This document shows positions 21,465 to 34,900 of a stretch of 64,000 nt of DNA, in pieces. Below the pieces are notes generated by a model. The model saw only the letters and a list, made by a program, of their open reading frames with translations, made no database searches and was not told the origin of the DNA. Every line of letters begins with the position of its first letter. The first letter of the stretch is position 1. Both the position numbers and the translations under genes were made by a program. The DNA comes from Aporrectodea caliginosa (taxonomy: Eukaryota; Annelida; Clitellata; Crassiclitellata; Lumbricidae). The stretch covers positions 1,600,028 through 1,664,027 of the forward strand of contig JACEVL010000495.1 of assembly GCA_020284085.1 (NCBI GenBank). Direction: 5' to 3'.

Positions 21465-22970
21465 TCCCAAAACGACAGAAACTTTTCAAAAGTTTATATA
21501 TCTTGATGGCCAACCTCTAGAAAGTTTCTATAGGACTAGTTATTATATTGTACGAAGTTACAGCTAATTAGATTAACATTTAGGCGTGGCTCAAGCGACT
21601 CTAAGTTAAGCATTGTTGTCACCAACTCTTCTGTCCTTTCTTTAGTTGTGACCTAACTCAAAACTTTCCTTATCTCTACGTATAAATTGCTCAATGTCTT
21701 CTAACTGTTTACGAAGTAAATTGACACAGTTCTTTGAATGTATTTCTTTTAAACCACAGTTAATATCGTAGCTTACATGTAGTTTGATTCGTGTTTTGAG
21801 TTTGGGGAGGGTTTGGGAGGGGATGTGACCCTCCCGTCTAAAAAATTTTGAATTTCCACACTGTAATGGTAGCATTTTAAGCTGTCATCTGAACAAAATT
21901 GCTATATAATTTGAGTGCTGATAAGAACCAGATGTCACACGTAGCTATTATTATTATATTCATGATATTTCAGAAATATTTTAAAATTTAATGGATACTA
22001 CACATAAGAGACTCTGATGTCTGATTGAAGGCACAGTCGCTATTCAGAAATAACCTTATCTACCAAACTTATTGAAAGAGATCAGAAACAGAAGTGGATG
22101 GAATAGAGTTTTCCCTGCCTAAAATACTCAGAAATGCCAACTGGACACTTCCTCAAACTGGGGTTCTGAGTGAGCGCCGTTAAGCTTCCCTATAGAGGGG
22201 GTCTGGGGTCATTCACAGATCTACACGGGCGATAAATGCCTCAAGTTCATCCAGTTCATCCAGTGCAGTGCCCCAGCATCAGGGGACATTTCCTGCAAGG
22301 CCGAAAGTGAGACAAACTCTTCACCGTCAGGGCTCCAGAAGCCGGCTACTTCTGAACTCTACGAAGCTGTATTTCAGATTGAAGTATTTGCAATTAGCTC
22401 ATAAATTATTTAAAATTTCTCATTATCAAAACATTTATGTTTTAGGCCTACGTTGCTCCGAGTGTTTGTTAAAGTCATAGACCCCTTAAATGATTAAAGT
22501 TTTCTAAGAAAAGTTAAATTACAGTTAACATAACCTAATATGAAATAACAAAGGGTTTTAAGTGGTTCAGAAGACGTTTAGTCTGTGTTAGAACCACTGC
22601 AGTCTGCAATTAACCTGGAAGCTATTTGGTAGACTTGTGCAACATCAGCACTGCAGTGCAATATCGGTCACAAGATTCAATCATTCAAGATCTAATCACA
22701 ATCCAACCACTTCGCTCAACCCTCTTCTCTTCCGCCATAACACTTTTCCGCCATTTTGTCAGCTGATAAATAACATTTGTGAATTGCTGTATTATATCCA
22801 TAGTGGTTCCGCCTATCTGTAACAAACTTCTGCAAGAATTACGCCAAATAATAATTATTGATCCATCCTACGAACTCGCAAAAAGCTCGCCGATTGCCAT
22901 CTCTACACGCTCTACAGGTCTTTCAGTCAAAACTGAAAACATTGCTCTTTCACAAAAATAATTCTATCCT
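21465..22970. other. intergenic; possible DNA-transposon end at its left border
   Basis: GGGTGTCCCAAAACGACAGA at about 21470 abuts the right palindrome arm and resembles a DNA transposon terminus, but no inverted partner was found. A 77-codon minus-strand frame (21642-21875) has no recognised domain. No gene is supported. Confidence 0.35.
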
Positions 22971-22974
22971 CTTG

Positions 22975-23110
22975 TATGTATACATGTACATGTATGTATG
23001 TATGTATGTATGTATGTATGTATGTATGTATGTATGTATGTATGTATGTATGTATGTATGTATGTATGCATGTATGTATGCATGCATGTATGACATTGTA
23101 TGTATAATGT
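22975..23110. repeat. (GTAT)n microsatellite, left block
   Basis: About 110 bp of GTAT units with a few GCAT variants, followed by (AATGT)n, the tail of the adjoining minus-strand LINE fragment. Confidence 0.95.
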
Positions 23111-23462
23111 AATGTAATGTAATGTAATGTAATTAGTAATTTATATAGCGCTGCTCACAGCCAGTTACTGTAGCGCTCCCAGTGCGAGAACCCCGAGAGA
23201 AGAAATATAGGTTTTAAGGAGAGAGAGAGATGAATACAATGATCCAGATAGGAAAGTCTCACGCAAAGTGAAGGGAAGGGCATTCCATAAAGAGGGCCCA
23301 TGCAATGATGGCAAAGATCGAATTTGAGAAATCGTGGTCCTAGTTCGTCGTGGCACAATTAAATAAGTCAGACCGGTCCAGAGATCGGAGAGGCCGATGA
23401 GAAGATGCAGAAAGAGGGAGGACGAATGACATCCTTGAGATATTTTGGAGCAAGTTCCAGTT
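23111..23462 (-). mobile_element. L2/CR1-like 3' fragment inserted in (GTAT)n
   Basis: The minus strand encodes an RT C-terminus with GPSLWNALPFTLRE in a LINE-typical context, then a 3' UTR with GGGAGCGCTACAGT and GCGCTATATAAATTA and a tail of (ATTAC)n. Both sides are bordered by GTAT arrays. Confidence 0.85.
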
Positions 23463-23570
23463 TGTATGTATGTATGTATGTATGTATGTATGTATGTATG
23501 TATGTATGCATGCATGTATGTATGCATGTATGTATGTATGTATGTACGTACGTATGTATGTATGTATGAT
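23463..23570. repeat. (GTAT)n microsatellite, middle block
   Basis: About 105 bp of GTAT units with GCAT/GTAC variants between two LINE copies of opposite orientation. Confidence 0.95.
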
Positions 23571-26213
23571 CACGATCTACAGACCCGGTTCCTCGTCTCT
23601 TACTGGACAATTCTTTGAAGAGCTCTCCTCTATTCTGGAGATCCTCATTACGCGGAATGTCATTATCTACAGGTCTTTCTACAGGTCTATCTACAGGTCT
23701 TTCTACAGGTCTAAAGACCAGCTCATTATCCTTGGAGACTTCAACATTCATCTAGAAGAACCTACTCTTCCTACTTCCATCCGATTCTTCGACCTTCTGT
23801 CACAGTTTGGCCTTCGCCAGCATATCAATCAACCCACCCACGTATTGGGTGGCCATCTTGATCTTGTCATCACCACTGATGACGATCAAGTGGATGATCT
23901 CACAGTTACTCCTCCTACGCTCTCGGATCACTCAGTCATCAGCTTCACTCTTCCATCCATTCATCTACAACCAATTCATTCCATTCGCATGATGCGGGGG
24001 TGGAAGTCGCTTGACCACCAGGCCTTCAGCGCTGCCATACGTGACACTCTTCTCTCCTCACCCAGTTCCACTCTCGACACGCTTACAGTCGCACAGCTAT
24101 TTGACCTCTACACTTCTACCGTTACGAATATCCTTGACAATATGCTTCCTCGTCGCAAAGTTTGGACACGTATTCGTCCACTGGCAGTCTGGTTTGACGC
24201 CGACTGTCATCGACTTCGTCGTCAAACTCGATGCCTAGAGCGACGTTATCGCCGGACTAAGGAGCCCAAAGATCGATTAGCTTGGATTGCCCAGCTTCGT
24301 GCCCTCCATCGTCTCTACCATCAAAAGGAGGCAGCTTACTGGGAAAAGCTGGTCTCCCGAAACGCGAAGAATCCCAGACGTCTGTGGTCGTCTGTCTCGG
24401 GGCTTCTTGGCCGGTCTTCTCGCTCAACTGAAACCCCTTCCTTCACAGCAAATGAATTTCTTGAAATGCTGACAGCCAAGATCGACCGTCTTCGTGCTTC
24501 AACCGCTGACGCTCCTCCTCCAACGTTTACCTCAACGTCAGCTGTCTTCGATGGTTTTCGACCTATCTCTGAGTCGGACCTTCGTTCAGTTTTATCGTCT
24601 GTTAACTTAAAATCATGTGAATTAGATCCACTACCCCCTTTTATCATTAATGACATTTTGGATGATCTTGCCCCTTTCTTGGTATATCTGTTTAATAGGT
24701 CGCTCTCTGAAGGCTGCATTCCTCCCTCGCAGAAGCGGGCCCTTGTCTTTCCTTCGCTCAAAAAGCCTAACCTTGACACCAACCTTTGCAATAATTACCG
24801 GCCTATCTCAAATCTATCCTTTCTTTCTAAGACTCTAGAACGTCTTGTCTCTCTCCAGTTTCTCCCTTATCTTGATCAATCTGGTCTACTTCCTACTAAC
24901 CAGTCTGGCTTTAGGGCTAACCATTCCACCGAGACTGCCCTCCTTTCCCTACTTTCTGAAATCTATTCTGCTGTTGATAGGTCTGAACTGACTCTTCTGG
25001 CTCTCTATGATGTCTCAGCAGCTTTCGATATGGTTGATCATGAGATTCTTCTTCAGCGTCTTGAGACCTCTTATGGGCTTAAGGGCCTCCCCCTTTGTTG
25101 GTTTCGCTCATACCTATCTGAACGAACCCAAATGATTGTTACTGGTGACTCCAGAACCCAATGGGTCCACGTTAAACTGGGTGTCCCTCAAGGTTCCGTT
25201 CTCGGCCCTCTCTTATTTATTTTATATACGGCTGACATCTCCTCTCTTTTTCCGATCTGTGGTGCTGCTGGTCATCTCTTCGCTGATGATGTGCAAGCAT
25301 TTGTTCATGGTCCTTCGTCATCGCAGTTGCTTTTGGTCGGGAGTATTCAATCTCTCTCTAATCATCTCCACTTTTGGATGTCATCTAATCGCCTCTCCCT
25401 TAATGCTTCTAAGACTCAATTCATCTGGTTTGGTACCCCTCAGCAGCTCCATAAACTTGATTTTGCTCTCCTCTCTGAAAAGTTCCCACTCTTCTCTTTC
25501 TCGTCAAGTGTACGTGATCTGGGTGTTACCCTTGATAGTTCACTTACCTTTACCGATCACATCTCTAATCTCTCACGCTCCTCCTATTTTCACTTAAGGC
25601 GTCTCAGGGTCATTCGTCGTTCTGTCTCCTCCTCCATATTCACAACTTTAGTTCATGCTTTTGTATTTTCTCGGATTGACTACTGCAATTCCCTTCTTGT
25701 TGGTCTTCCTAAGATTCGTCTCTCTCCTCTTCAGTCGGTCCTCAACACAGCTGCTAGACTTATAGCGCGCCTTCCCAGGTACTCTCACATCTCTTCCTTT
25801 ATGTTTGATGAACTTCATTGGCTCCCTCTGCATGCTCGCATACAATTTAAAATCCTCTCTCTGATCTTCAAGGCTCAGAGGGGTCTTGCCCCGCAATATC
25901 TGGTTGGCGTACTACTTCGGCCACACTCAGCTTCCTCCCACCGTCCACTTCGTTCCTGCAATAGACTTGACCTCTTGGTTCCCCGTAGCCTAGAACTGCT
26001 ATGGCTCAGGCTCGTTCCTTTGCTTCAATTGGTCCCTCTCTTTGGAATGCTCTTTCTCCTTCTGTTCGCTCTAAAATTCTCTCTGGCAGTCTCTCTTCTT
26101 CCTTTGCTTTTCTCAAAACCTGTTTATTTTCGCGGGGCTTAGCACACTGGGAGCGCTTCTGAACGGTTCACCCTACGAGAGGCGCTTTACAAATGCTTAA
26201 ATACGATACGATA
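23571..26213 (+). mobile_element. L2/CR1-like LINE: partial endonuclease plus full RT
   Basis: The open frame to 26142 is 890 codons, but its first ~33 residues are translated microsatellite. The element part begins inside the endonuclease (ITIYRPG, then ILGDFNIH and LSDHSVISF), so the 5' end is truncated. RT motifs follow: NNYRPISNLSFLSKTLERL, YDVSAAFDMVDHEIL, GVPQGSVLGPLLFILYTAD and the catalytic FADD at about residues 604-607. A frameshift near 25990 throws the last ~50 residues out of frame; the expected GPSLWNAL motif is readable in another frame until a TGA at about 26160. A 12-bp unit is tandemly repeated at 23668-23712 in the endonuclease region. The 3' end GGCGCTTTACAAATGCTTAA is followed by TACGATACGAT. 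Confidence 0.93.
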
Positions 26214-26310
26214 TGTATGCATGAATGCATGTATGTAAGCATGTATGTATGTATGTATGTATGTATGTATGTATGTATGTATGTACGTATGTATGATTGT
26301 ATGTATGTCG
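26214..26310. repeat. (GTAT)n microsatellite, right block
   Basis: About 95 bp of GTAT units with variants, directly after the LINE 3' end; it matches the arrays at 22975 and 23463. Confidence 0.95.
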
Positions 26311-26638
26311 TGTTTGCATGTAGGTGCATCTGCATCAGAGCTCATGCATATCGCCCTTTAATTATAACTCACAAGGGCGCTGAGTCACGGTTACCTAGGA
26401 ATCACCAAACAAATACGTCTTATGTTTCCCTTACCTCCTTCGAGGCTTCAACTCAAAACACCATCGACCGTAACCATCGTAACCATCTGTCTGCCTGACC
26501 CTTTGGATCTGGATCTGTAACCGATTTTGATCACTCTGTCAATCAATTTTGTTTTCACTAAGCGCCTGTGAGATAAGCTGGTTCCCACGACTTGGCTCTT
26601 TGAGCGCTGTAGTTATCTCGAGATTATGGCCTACGATT

Positions 26639-27173
26639 CAGTGTGATTCTCCTTACAGATTTTATTTTAGTTATAGTTATAGTTATAGTTAATGATTTTT
26701 ATTTTAGTTATAGTTATAGTTATAGTTAGTATAATTTTTAGTTATAGTTATAGTTATAGTTAATGGAGTTTTATTTTAGTTAATTTTAGTTACTACTTAG
26801 TTACAATAATTAAGGCTATAAGCAAAATTGTGCGTATTAACACGCTGTTTCTCAATTTGCTCACAGCTTTGAAAACCGTTGAAGCTTGGATGCATTCAGC
26901 TTCATGAATACGCGAGTTTCCAAAGTAACTGACAAATTGCATAATAAAAATATCGTATTTTTTGTTCTCATGTATGTCGAATCGTCCATATTACATTTCC
27001 TATTTTTATTTTTGCATTAACGAAAATAAAGATGAATTTTCGTTAGTGTTATTTTCGTTATAGTTATAGTTATAGTTAATGATATTTTTTAGTTATAGTT
27101 ATAGTTATCGTTAACGAAATCATTTTATTTTCGTTAACGAATATTTTCGTTATCGTTAACGAGAATCACACTG
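26639..27173. mobile_element. 535-bp hAT MITE, copy 1, perfect TSD
   Basis: Terminal inverted repeats CAGTGTGATTCTC are flanked by CTACGATT on both sides (26631-26638, 27174-27181). Both subterminal regions contain TTATAG arrays, and TTCGTTAACGA palindromes lie at the right end. A near-identical inverted copy lies at 38471-39014. No protein is encoded. Confidence 0.93.
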
Positions 27174-27389
27174 CTACGATTAGGCCTACGATAACTTTGG
27201 GTTGCAGAAATCGTTGGCATTCGGTGAAACGGTCCCATCCTGCATTCGACCTCTGCAGAATTGGAACCCGGTGGACCAGATCAGAATATAAATTGGAGAA
27301 CGCAACACTACTTTTCTTTGTTGTCTGCAAAATAAACTGAAATCAAGATACACAGTTCTGAATGCTAGAACTCTTAAACACACCGTCCC

Positions 27390-27570
27390 TGTCTATCGGT
27401 TTGGCTTGTATTCTATCGGTTTAGGTTTGCACTTTATCGGTTTGGCTTGTAGGCTACTCTAGGTATCGGTTTGGCTTGTACTCATTCGGTTTGGTTTGTA
27501 GGCCTACTCTATCGGTTTGGCGTGTTCTCTATCGGTTTGGCGTGTAGGGGCCTACTCTGACGGTTAGACT
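27390..27570. repeat. minisatellite TATCGGTTTGGCTTGTA
   Basis: Seven or eight tandem degenerate units of roughly 20-30 bp with the core CTATCGGTTTGGCTTGTA. Some units carry an inserted GGCCTACT. Confidence 0.85.
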
Positions 27571-27833
27571 TGCTGTACTTAATATATAGGCCTACGCATT
27601 AAAAGATATCGTTAATAACTTCCCATTTAAACGGCCACTCTTATAGTTGTGACGCTAGATTACCGCATACGGTTAATTTTTCGAAATCGAACATTTTGAC
27701 TAAACAAATAATGAAATATTCGGTCTCATAATGGGTATTGGAAGTTTAATAATCGGCTATACGCGGTATCGGCATCGGCAATTTAATAACGCGGTATCGG
27801 CATAATCGACAAAAAGCGATATCGGTTCAGCTC

Positions 27834-28002
<169 letters not shown>

Positions 28003-28408
28003 AGAATGAGGTGGCTACATAGAAAGGCAAGATACTTTTGTATACAAAAAACCTTACCCGGAAATCAGAGACAGAGAACAGATGAATACACAAAAAGCAG
28101 CCCATACTTTAACAATTACTCGACCTGACAAAAAACTGTATGCAAACTGAGACTGCTTGTAGACACCATGCATGTAGCAAGACTTAAATTCAAGAGGAGG
28201 CAACTTCACAGACCATTGGAAAATCCTGGTTATCGGGATAATTAGTCAATGGAAGTTCCAGAATATATAAAAGCAAGAGGAGGCAACTGCCTCCTCAATG
28301 TAGCTACGCCTATGGTAGACACCCATTACATATGGTGGCAAATAATAACGATGGTGACAACAATAATTATTTATGAAAAACTTGAACAGCAAAGGTTATG
28401 CCAATGGT

Positions 28409-28414
28409 TTTATT
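28409..28414 (-). promoter_or_regulatory. candidate poly(A) signal of the VDAC gene
   Basis: AATAAA on the minus strand about 530 nt downstream of the VDAC stop codon. It would give a 3' UTR of about 0.55 kb. Chosen as the first canonical signal seen in this stretch; not proven. Confidence 0.4.
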
Positions 28415-28942
28415 CAAAAAGACAAGTTTTCATCTGCTGTCTGCAAAATATACTACACTCTCTATTCTACTGCACCACACTAGACAACTACACTTCTCTA
28501 ACAGCTGCCAATACGGTTCCTTAAATTTAAAAGACTAGACGACACAGCTTCGAATGCCACATTTTATCGCACCTTCGAGTCACATCACCAACATAAGCTG
28601 CCTGTGTTGGTCTTCATCACACCTACAAATATTATCAAAACCTACACGGCATCTTTTCTTCAATCACTATTAATCTTATGAGATAGCACATGATGTGGAC
28701 AAAAATTGCCAAAACACTAGATAGAAATGCACTAGACTCCAGCACGGCAAAAACTGCCACTTTTGAAAGATGCCCGGATTCAAACTCAATTCTAATACCC
28801 ACACAGCAAAGAATGAAAAGATGTCAGTAATTAATTCTCAATGATTTAACTAATTCTCAAGCGTGACCGGTAAATTAAGTCCGCAAACAGTGATGATTGT
28901 GGCCCGCTGCCCAACCATGGTCTGAAATTCCTAGACCACTTG

Positions 28943-31900
28943 TTAAGCTTCGAAGTCCAGGCCAACGCCGAACTTGTGACCACCTTGTCCCAAGTTCTTG
29001 CCTTCAATCTGGGTAGACAGTGTCAGTGTGACCCCTAAAGACAAAAGAAAAAGCCATACATATATATATTATTGATAAATATAAATTTATCATAGTCAAC
29101 AACAAGAACTTGGCTGCCTCAATCAATAAATACTGATAATTCCAATAGAATGATGAGGTGATGAGAGCTGAAGTGGGCCTTCATTTGTGCCTTGAGCTGT
29201 CTCACTATTCAAAATGCAGACATGAAGACCAAACTTCTTGATTTGCAAAACTCTCCTTTTAGCCTGGAAACTGAATTCGCTGATATTAAACATTGGACCT
29301 TAACGAACAGACGGTTCTTTCTAAGACTAAATAAATTATACATGTATTCCACAGACTGCAATCACTACACCCTACATAAATGCAGACATGGAGAATCATT
29401 GTTCTGTACTTCATCCATTCTTTTTAAATTTACAGATGATATCAAACTTTTCATCTCGCAAAACTATCCTTTTAGCCTGGAAACTGAATTTACTAGACTC
29501 TTCCCTGCAAGATCTTATGAACAATGTCAAACAAGTTATATAAAGTCTTGCAATCTCAAGGTGAATGCCTGCCACTAAACCAAAAAATATTTTTGAAGTA
29601 AGAGGTCATCCTTGGAGCAGCTTGTAAGCCTTGTACATCCCCCTTGAGTTTCTTAACTGCACTAGTTACAAATAGTTTCTGATCTCTCACATTCAGAATT
29701 GATTAGTGCAGTGCCATCTATGCAGGTCGTTACTTAAGTAAATGGAAAAAACATTTGCTCAAATATTAAATTCAGAAAGGTCAACACATATGATTTGACA
29801 GTTCTTGCAATTTTAAGCTTTTGGAAAAGACGAAGTTTTCATTAGAAACATAGCATAACTGTCATCAATATGATAAAAAAGACAATGTTCTACGCTTGTT
29901 ACTCAAAGTGCAAGTACAAGTAAGCCTACAAATATAAAGGTTTGAGTAGCAATAGAAATTTTTTCGTCTGTATAATTCAAACCTATTTTTACAAAGTTAG
30001 CTCAAGTATGAGACAAGCATAATTAGTCAAATTACAAGCAAAAATACTTGAGTATGATATTATAAATTTATTATTAATTAGAAATTTCTATGGCATCAGT
30101 GTCAAATGCACAAGAATTCAACTGATGGTGTTTCAAATCCAGGCCACAATCAGGTCAATATCCCGAATAAAAGTCTGCTAAGAGCGAGGCAGTCTACAGG
30201 TAATTTGAAAAGTTGGGAGTTCAGTACAGAACAAAATGACACAACTGACTGAGCATCGCAAACAGAAGCAGCGAAGAAATTGCAAATTTGTCGATCCAGG
30301 TCGAATAACCGATCGCAAATGCTCGTTCACAAAGAACAATTGCAGTTTTAGGTATGACCAGAGAAAGGTTATCAGATGACATACCTGTTTGCATAGTGAA
30401 CACTGAGGAACAATGACTGATTTTAAATACTGTGTTTGACTATAGTTTAAACTCTAAAGCATAAACACAAGCATAACAAATGTATGAGGTAACCCACCAT
30501 CTCGAATCTTTTGCTGATAAGAGAGAGCAATTTGGCTGGCATTGTTCAACTTCCCCTGAAGTTTAGAAAACAACCATCCAAATAAACAATGTACAAGCAA
30601 AACACATCCAAACACAGACAGAAACACTGAACATTCATGCATCAACACCCACCAAACAAACAAACATTTATATAACATCATTATACATTACACGTGCCTA
30701 CATGTACCGGTACTTACCATGCACTAAAGTACACAAACCCAACTGTAGTGTCCTGAAAATCAAGTGAAGCAAAGAAGAACTTCGCTAGTATCTAGGTAGG
30801 TAAGAGCTTCTGAGTGGTTAAAGTGCCTTAGATTGACTGACCCTTAATGTAGTGTCCTTGTCTACACAGTACTTGGCAGCTATCGCATAGCGTGTGTCTT
30901 GGGTGCCAGTCGTCCAATTTATGAGGACTCCTGTTTCCAGGTCTCTGTTCACCTTTTGAAAAATGGAGCCATGATATTCTGTTCCATCATTCCTGTGTTA
31001 ACACAAAATTTCAGTAGTGAATACATAATTCAACATGACTTGACAAATATGTTAAAGTATATTATAATACCTGCGGACACTCCTACCACCAATGTGTACA
31101 CATCATTGAAGACTTGACCTGCAGCGGCCAGCTTCTTAGACCATTCCTCTTCTATACATCTGACTCAGCCAACTATTCCCGTGACCATTCCACCAAAATC
31201 TGCTCAGATTGTGTCTACCAACTATGATGACTGTGGATTCAGGCTGGCCACATAGACAACAAGTTAGTGGACGTTGCTAATACCACCACCACCCACAACC
31301 TGATGGTTTCTCTTGAAGTGGTGTTAGACATATTTGCAATTAAAAAATTATCTGCTGTGAGCAAGGGAAATTATCCGTTGTGTGCAAGGTTCAACCATGC
31401 TCAGATAGCAGTTTACAGAGTTAAGTTAACTCTTTAACAACGAGAGAATACTAAAAGTGACTAGGAAACCAATGTCGCTTGTCGTTAAAGTGTTAAACTT
31501 CCTTTAAAGTCAACTATACTCATATAACAGTATAAAAGGAGAGGTCATTAAAAACTTCATTTCATGGAGGATGAAGCGCAAGCAAGGTCATTATCAGCCT
31601 CATTTCAATTAGGTTTAACTATATTCACATACCAGCATATTGAAATGTTCAAAATTAACTCAGTTTCAATTAGGTTTAAAAGTGTATTGACACAGCAGTG
31701 CAAAGAGCAATGTCACAATTTACTTCATGTCACAATTAACTTTATTTCAATAAGATTGAACTGTACTCACACAGCAGTGTAAAGAGTAAGGTTATCCATT
31801 GCATAACTTAATGCAAAGTTGCTCTCCGACAGTAACGACTTCGCGGTCTTGGACGTATCAATGGCAACCTGGTAACCCGCTAGCCAGCCATAGAAGCTAG

Positions 31901-34900
31901 GAAAAAGCACAGGAACAAGATTAACAACGCTGACAACATAATGTATGCAATTAAACATTCACATAGAGTTTTCAATTATCTCTAGCAGGTATTCCCCAAT
32001 GCTAAATTCTGGAGGGTACTGCAAAAAAGACAAGGAATTTAATTATGGATAGACAATTGTGAAGTATACATGTAGAAACAAAGCATCAGAAGTGGACACA
32101 ACAAAGACAAACAGACTGGGAGACAGACAGATCAGTTGTCTAGAGAGAGACAAGACAGTCTCACAAACAGGTTTTGGGTAAAGCAGTTGCCATAGAACAC
32201 AAACAAAAGACAGACGCAGAATGAAACATACAGGCAGACATAAAAACAGGCACATGAACAGATAGACAGACATATGTAAATTATCTCAGCTACTTCTTTG
32301 TCAGTCTATACAGAAAATTTGCATTGCTTACCCAACAACGGCAGATCCAACGATTGTTGGCCCAGCAAAGTCAAAGTCCACATCAAGATTAGTGTGAATG
32401 AGACGGTGTTCAAATTCAGTCTTAATTTTGCCAGACTTCTTCCTAGAATGAAAAAAATAATAATATACAAATACGAATCAATTAAGAAAACCATAAACAC
32501 TTGCAAACAGATCAAAACTGCAGTCCAATAGGCTTTCAGTAGCAAGATTTCAAAATTAAGAACCATCAGCCTTAGAATGATAGCCATCTTCTTTGAATTA
32601 AGGAGTGAATTAGTTCTAAGATGTCAGACTCAGAGATGGCTGAATTGCATGTACAAACAATTTCTTCCTTGAGCATCACATTAGCCATCCTGGATTCACC
32701 TTTCCAGATTTTGACTGGACACTGAAAGTGAACTGTCTGGCATATGCATAATGGGTTAATATGACTAACACAATTGTGCATTGATGTGCACTGATGCAGC
32801 TTTTGACATGACACTAATAAACTCTGGAGTTTATATTATATGATAAAACCAAGCAGTATATACCTGGAATAATATCTACTCAGGTAAACAGTGAAATATT
32901 ATTCTAAATCATGCTCAGAAAGAAGAAGCCAGACAATGGAAATGCAAGCATTTGGAATTACTGCAAGGCTAACTTAGATTAGAAAATCAAAGCTGCATAA
33001 TTACCCTGTCTGAGGCACAAATTGTGTGTCAAAGGACAGTTTCAATCCCTCGAGGAGCTGATCTTCAACCGTTATATCAGTTGACAGAAGATTGTCTGTG
33101 TTCCACTTCTGACAAAAAGTCAAACCTTCAAAACAAATCAATTATACAGATTCGTACACAATTGAATGAAATGGTTACAGTTTAAATTTTCTAATTTTGT
33201 ATGTTACGCTTTAAGTAATATGTTTTTGATATCAAGGTGAGAAGCCATATTTTTGTTTTTACTCTCTTTACAATGCCAAGAACTTACATTTTTACTGCTC
33301 TTCATCAAAATACAGGTAGGTTTTGTCAGCAATACTGTCCTACTGTTCCATAAGATATTTTATCCTAAAATATATGCATGCAGTGTCAAGCAATCCCTCA
33401 TCACTTAAATTTGATGTCATAATATGATGGCTGCTTGGACAAATATTAATTTATATTAGACTCTCTTCTGATATACTATGCAGTAGTGCTACTTCAACAG
33501 TAACCTCACTTGCGGTCATAATCATGGAAACATGACCCCCGTACTCAGATTTGGTCAAAATTATAAAGTCATGGCTGTTCAGCAATGTTTGTAGTGCTTG
33601 CCAACTCCAACTTCCAATCGTTGACCTTCCCGTCTTTCTCTTCAACTTTATCAAGTGTCATCATCAATTACTATTGGTCGCTGAAACTGTCTGGCTATGC
33701 ACAGAACATACACAGAACATACACCTGCACTTATATGGTTTGCATTACCAATCAAATTTACTGTAGTTTTATACATGTACCACACTGTACAAACCAGTTT
33801 CATAGAATTTCAGCCTATGGTGTCTGGTATCAAACATAAGTGAAAACATCTGGTTTCGATATAGATTTGATCATTTGTAAAGCACTTCTCATAGCATAAG
33901 CCTTTGAGAAGCGTCCCAGTACTGGTAGAGATGCTACTAGAGAGGATAGAGAAGGAGGAATTAATTCCATAAGGGACCTGAAAGCCATTGTGGTCCTAAC
34001 ACAGGGAACAAAAAGGTCAAGCCGGTCAGAGGATCTGACGTTTGCTCACCATATTCTGACCATATGACTTCCTCACACAAGCAATGGAAGTCTTATTCTG
34101 AGAAGATGGTCCTAAACAGGCAGAAGAAGCATAACAGTCCCAAATTCATGTACAGTCCTGCATACCTCTTTAAGCAGTGCAATGAGTGTCAATGCCTATA
34201 GTAATTAATAAGTAATTATATCCGGGTTAATAATGATTTCACTTGAAAAGATATGCTTACCATATTCTGACCACTTGTGCTTTGTCTCCAGACTTCCAGT
34301 AAATTTCTTCGACTCATTGTTTGTGCTTCCAGTTGTAGTGAGTTCCAGTCCATTGCTTGCCTTCGTCTTTGCCTCCAACTTGCACAAGCCATAGTCTACA
34401 TATTATCAAACAATACCATTGTTCAGTCACGCAGCGGCAATTTGTCTCCGTCCTCATATTTCCTACATCTTCTTAATTTTAATGTAGTACAATGCAAAAT
34501 GATGTATCGTAGCCAAAACTTTACACAGTATCCTTATAAAAAGCTGTGTTGCAAATCATGGATGAATGAATGCATCAATTCACTCATTTAGCACTTTCCA
34601 GTTGAACAGAACTTTGTACGATTGCTGTTGCTAATTTAATGCTCCCGCCAAAACATAATTTAACCCAGGTTCGTGTTGTGTCACTGAGGACTATTGTCAG
34701 AAGTGCCAAGTGATACAATAAATCTGAAATTAACTTTACTGAAGTAATTTCATCAAAGTAAAGGTCATCCAAAAACTCTTTTTATCTGTCCATGTATCTG
34801 TTCCCCACACCCATTCCTTTCTGCACTCATTCATTTTCTCCATACCTTAATGGCTTCATGCACTCATTCACTTTATACACTATACCATTAATAATAATAA

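Noticed and set aside
21642..21875. 77-codon minus-strand frame with a basic, helical character, considered as a transposase remnant next to a GGGTGTCCCAAAA end.
   Set aside because: No DDE/D motif or partner terminus recognised; too short to support.
22858..23573. MYVC/HTYI repeat-protein frames.
   Set aside because: Translation of the (GTAT)n microsatellite blocks.
34035..34070. A 20-nt echo of the VDAC exon 2/donor junction (TGGTCAGAATATGGT-AGCA) about 200 bp downstream in the intron, suggesting a duplicated exon.
   Set aside because: Similarity stops on both sides after about 20 nt and the segment fits the decayed LINE fragment around it; no coding resemblance further upstream.
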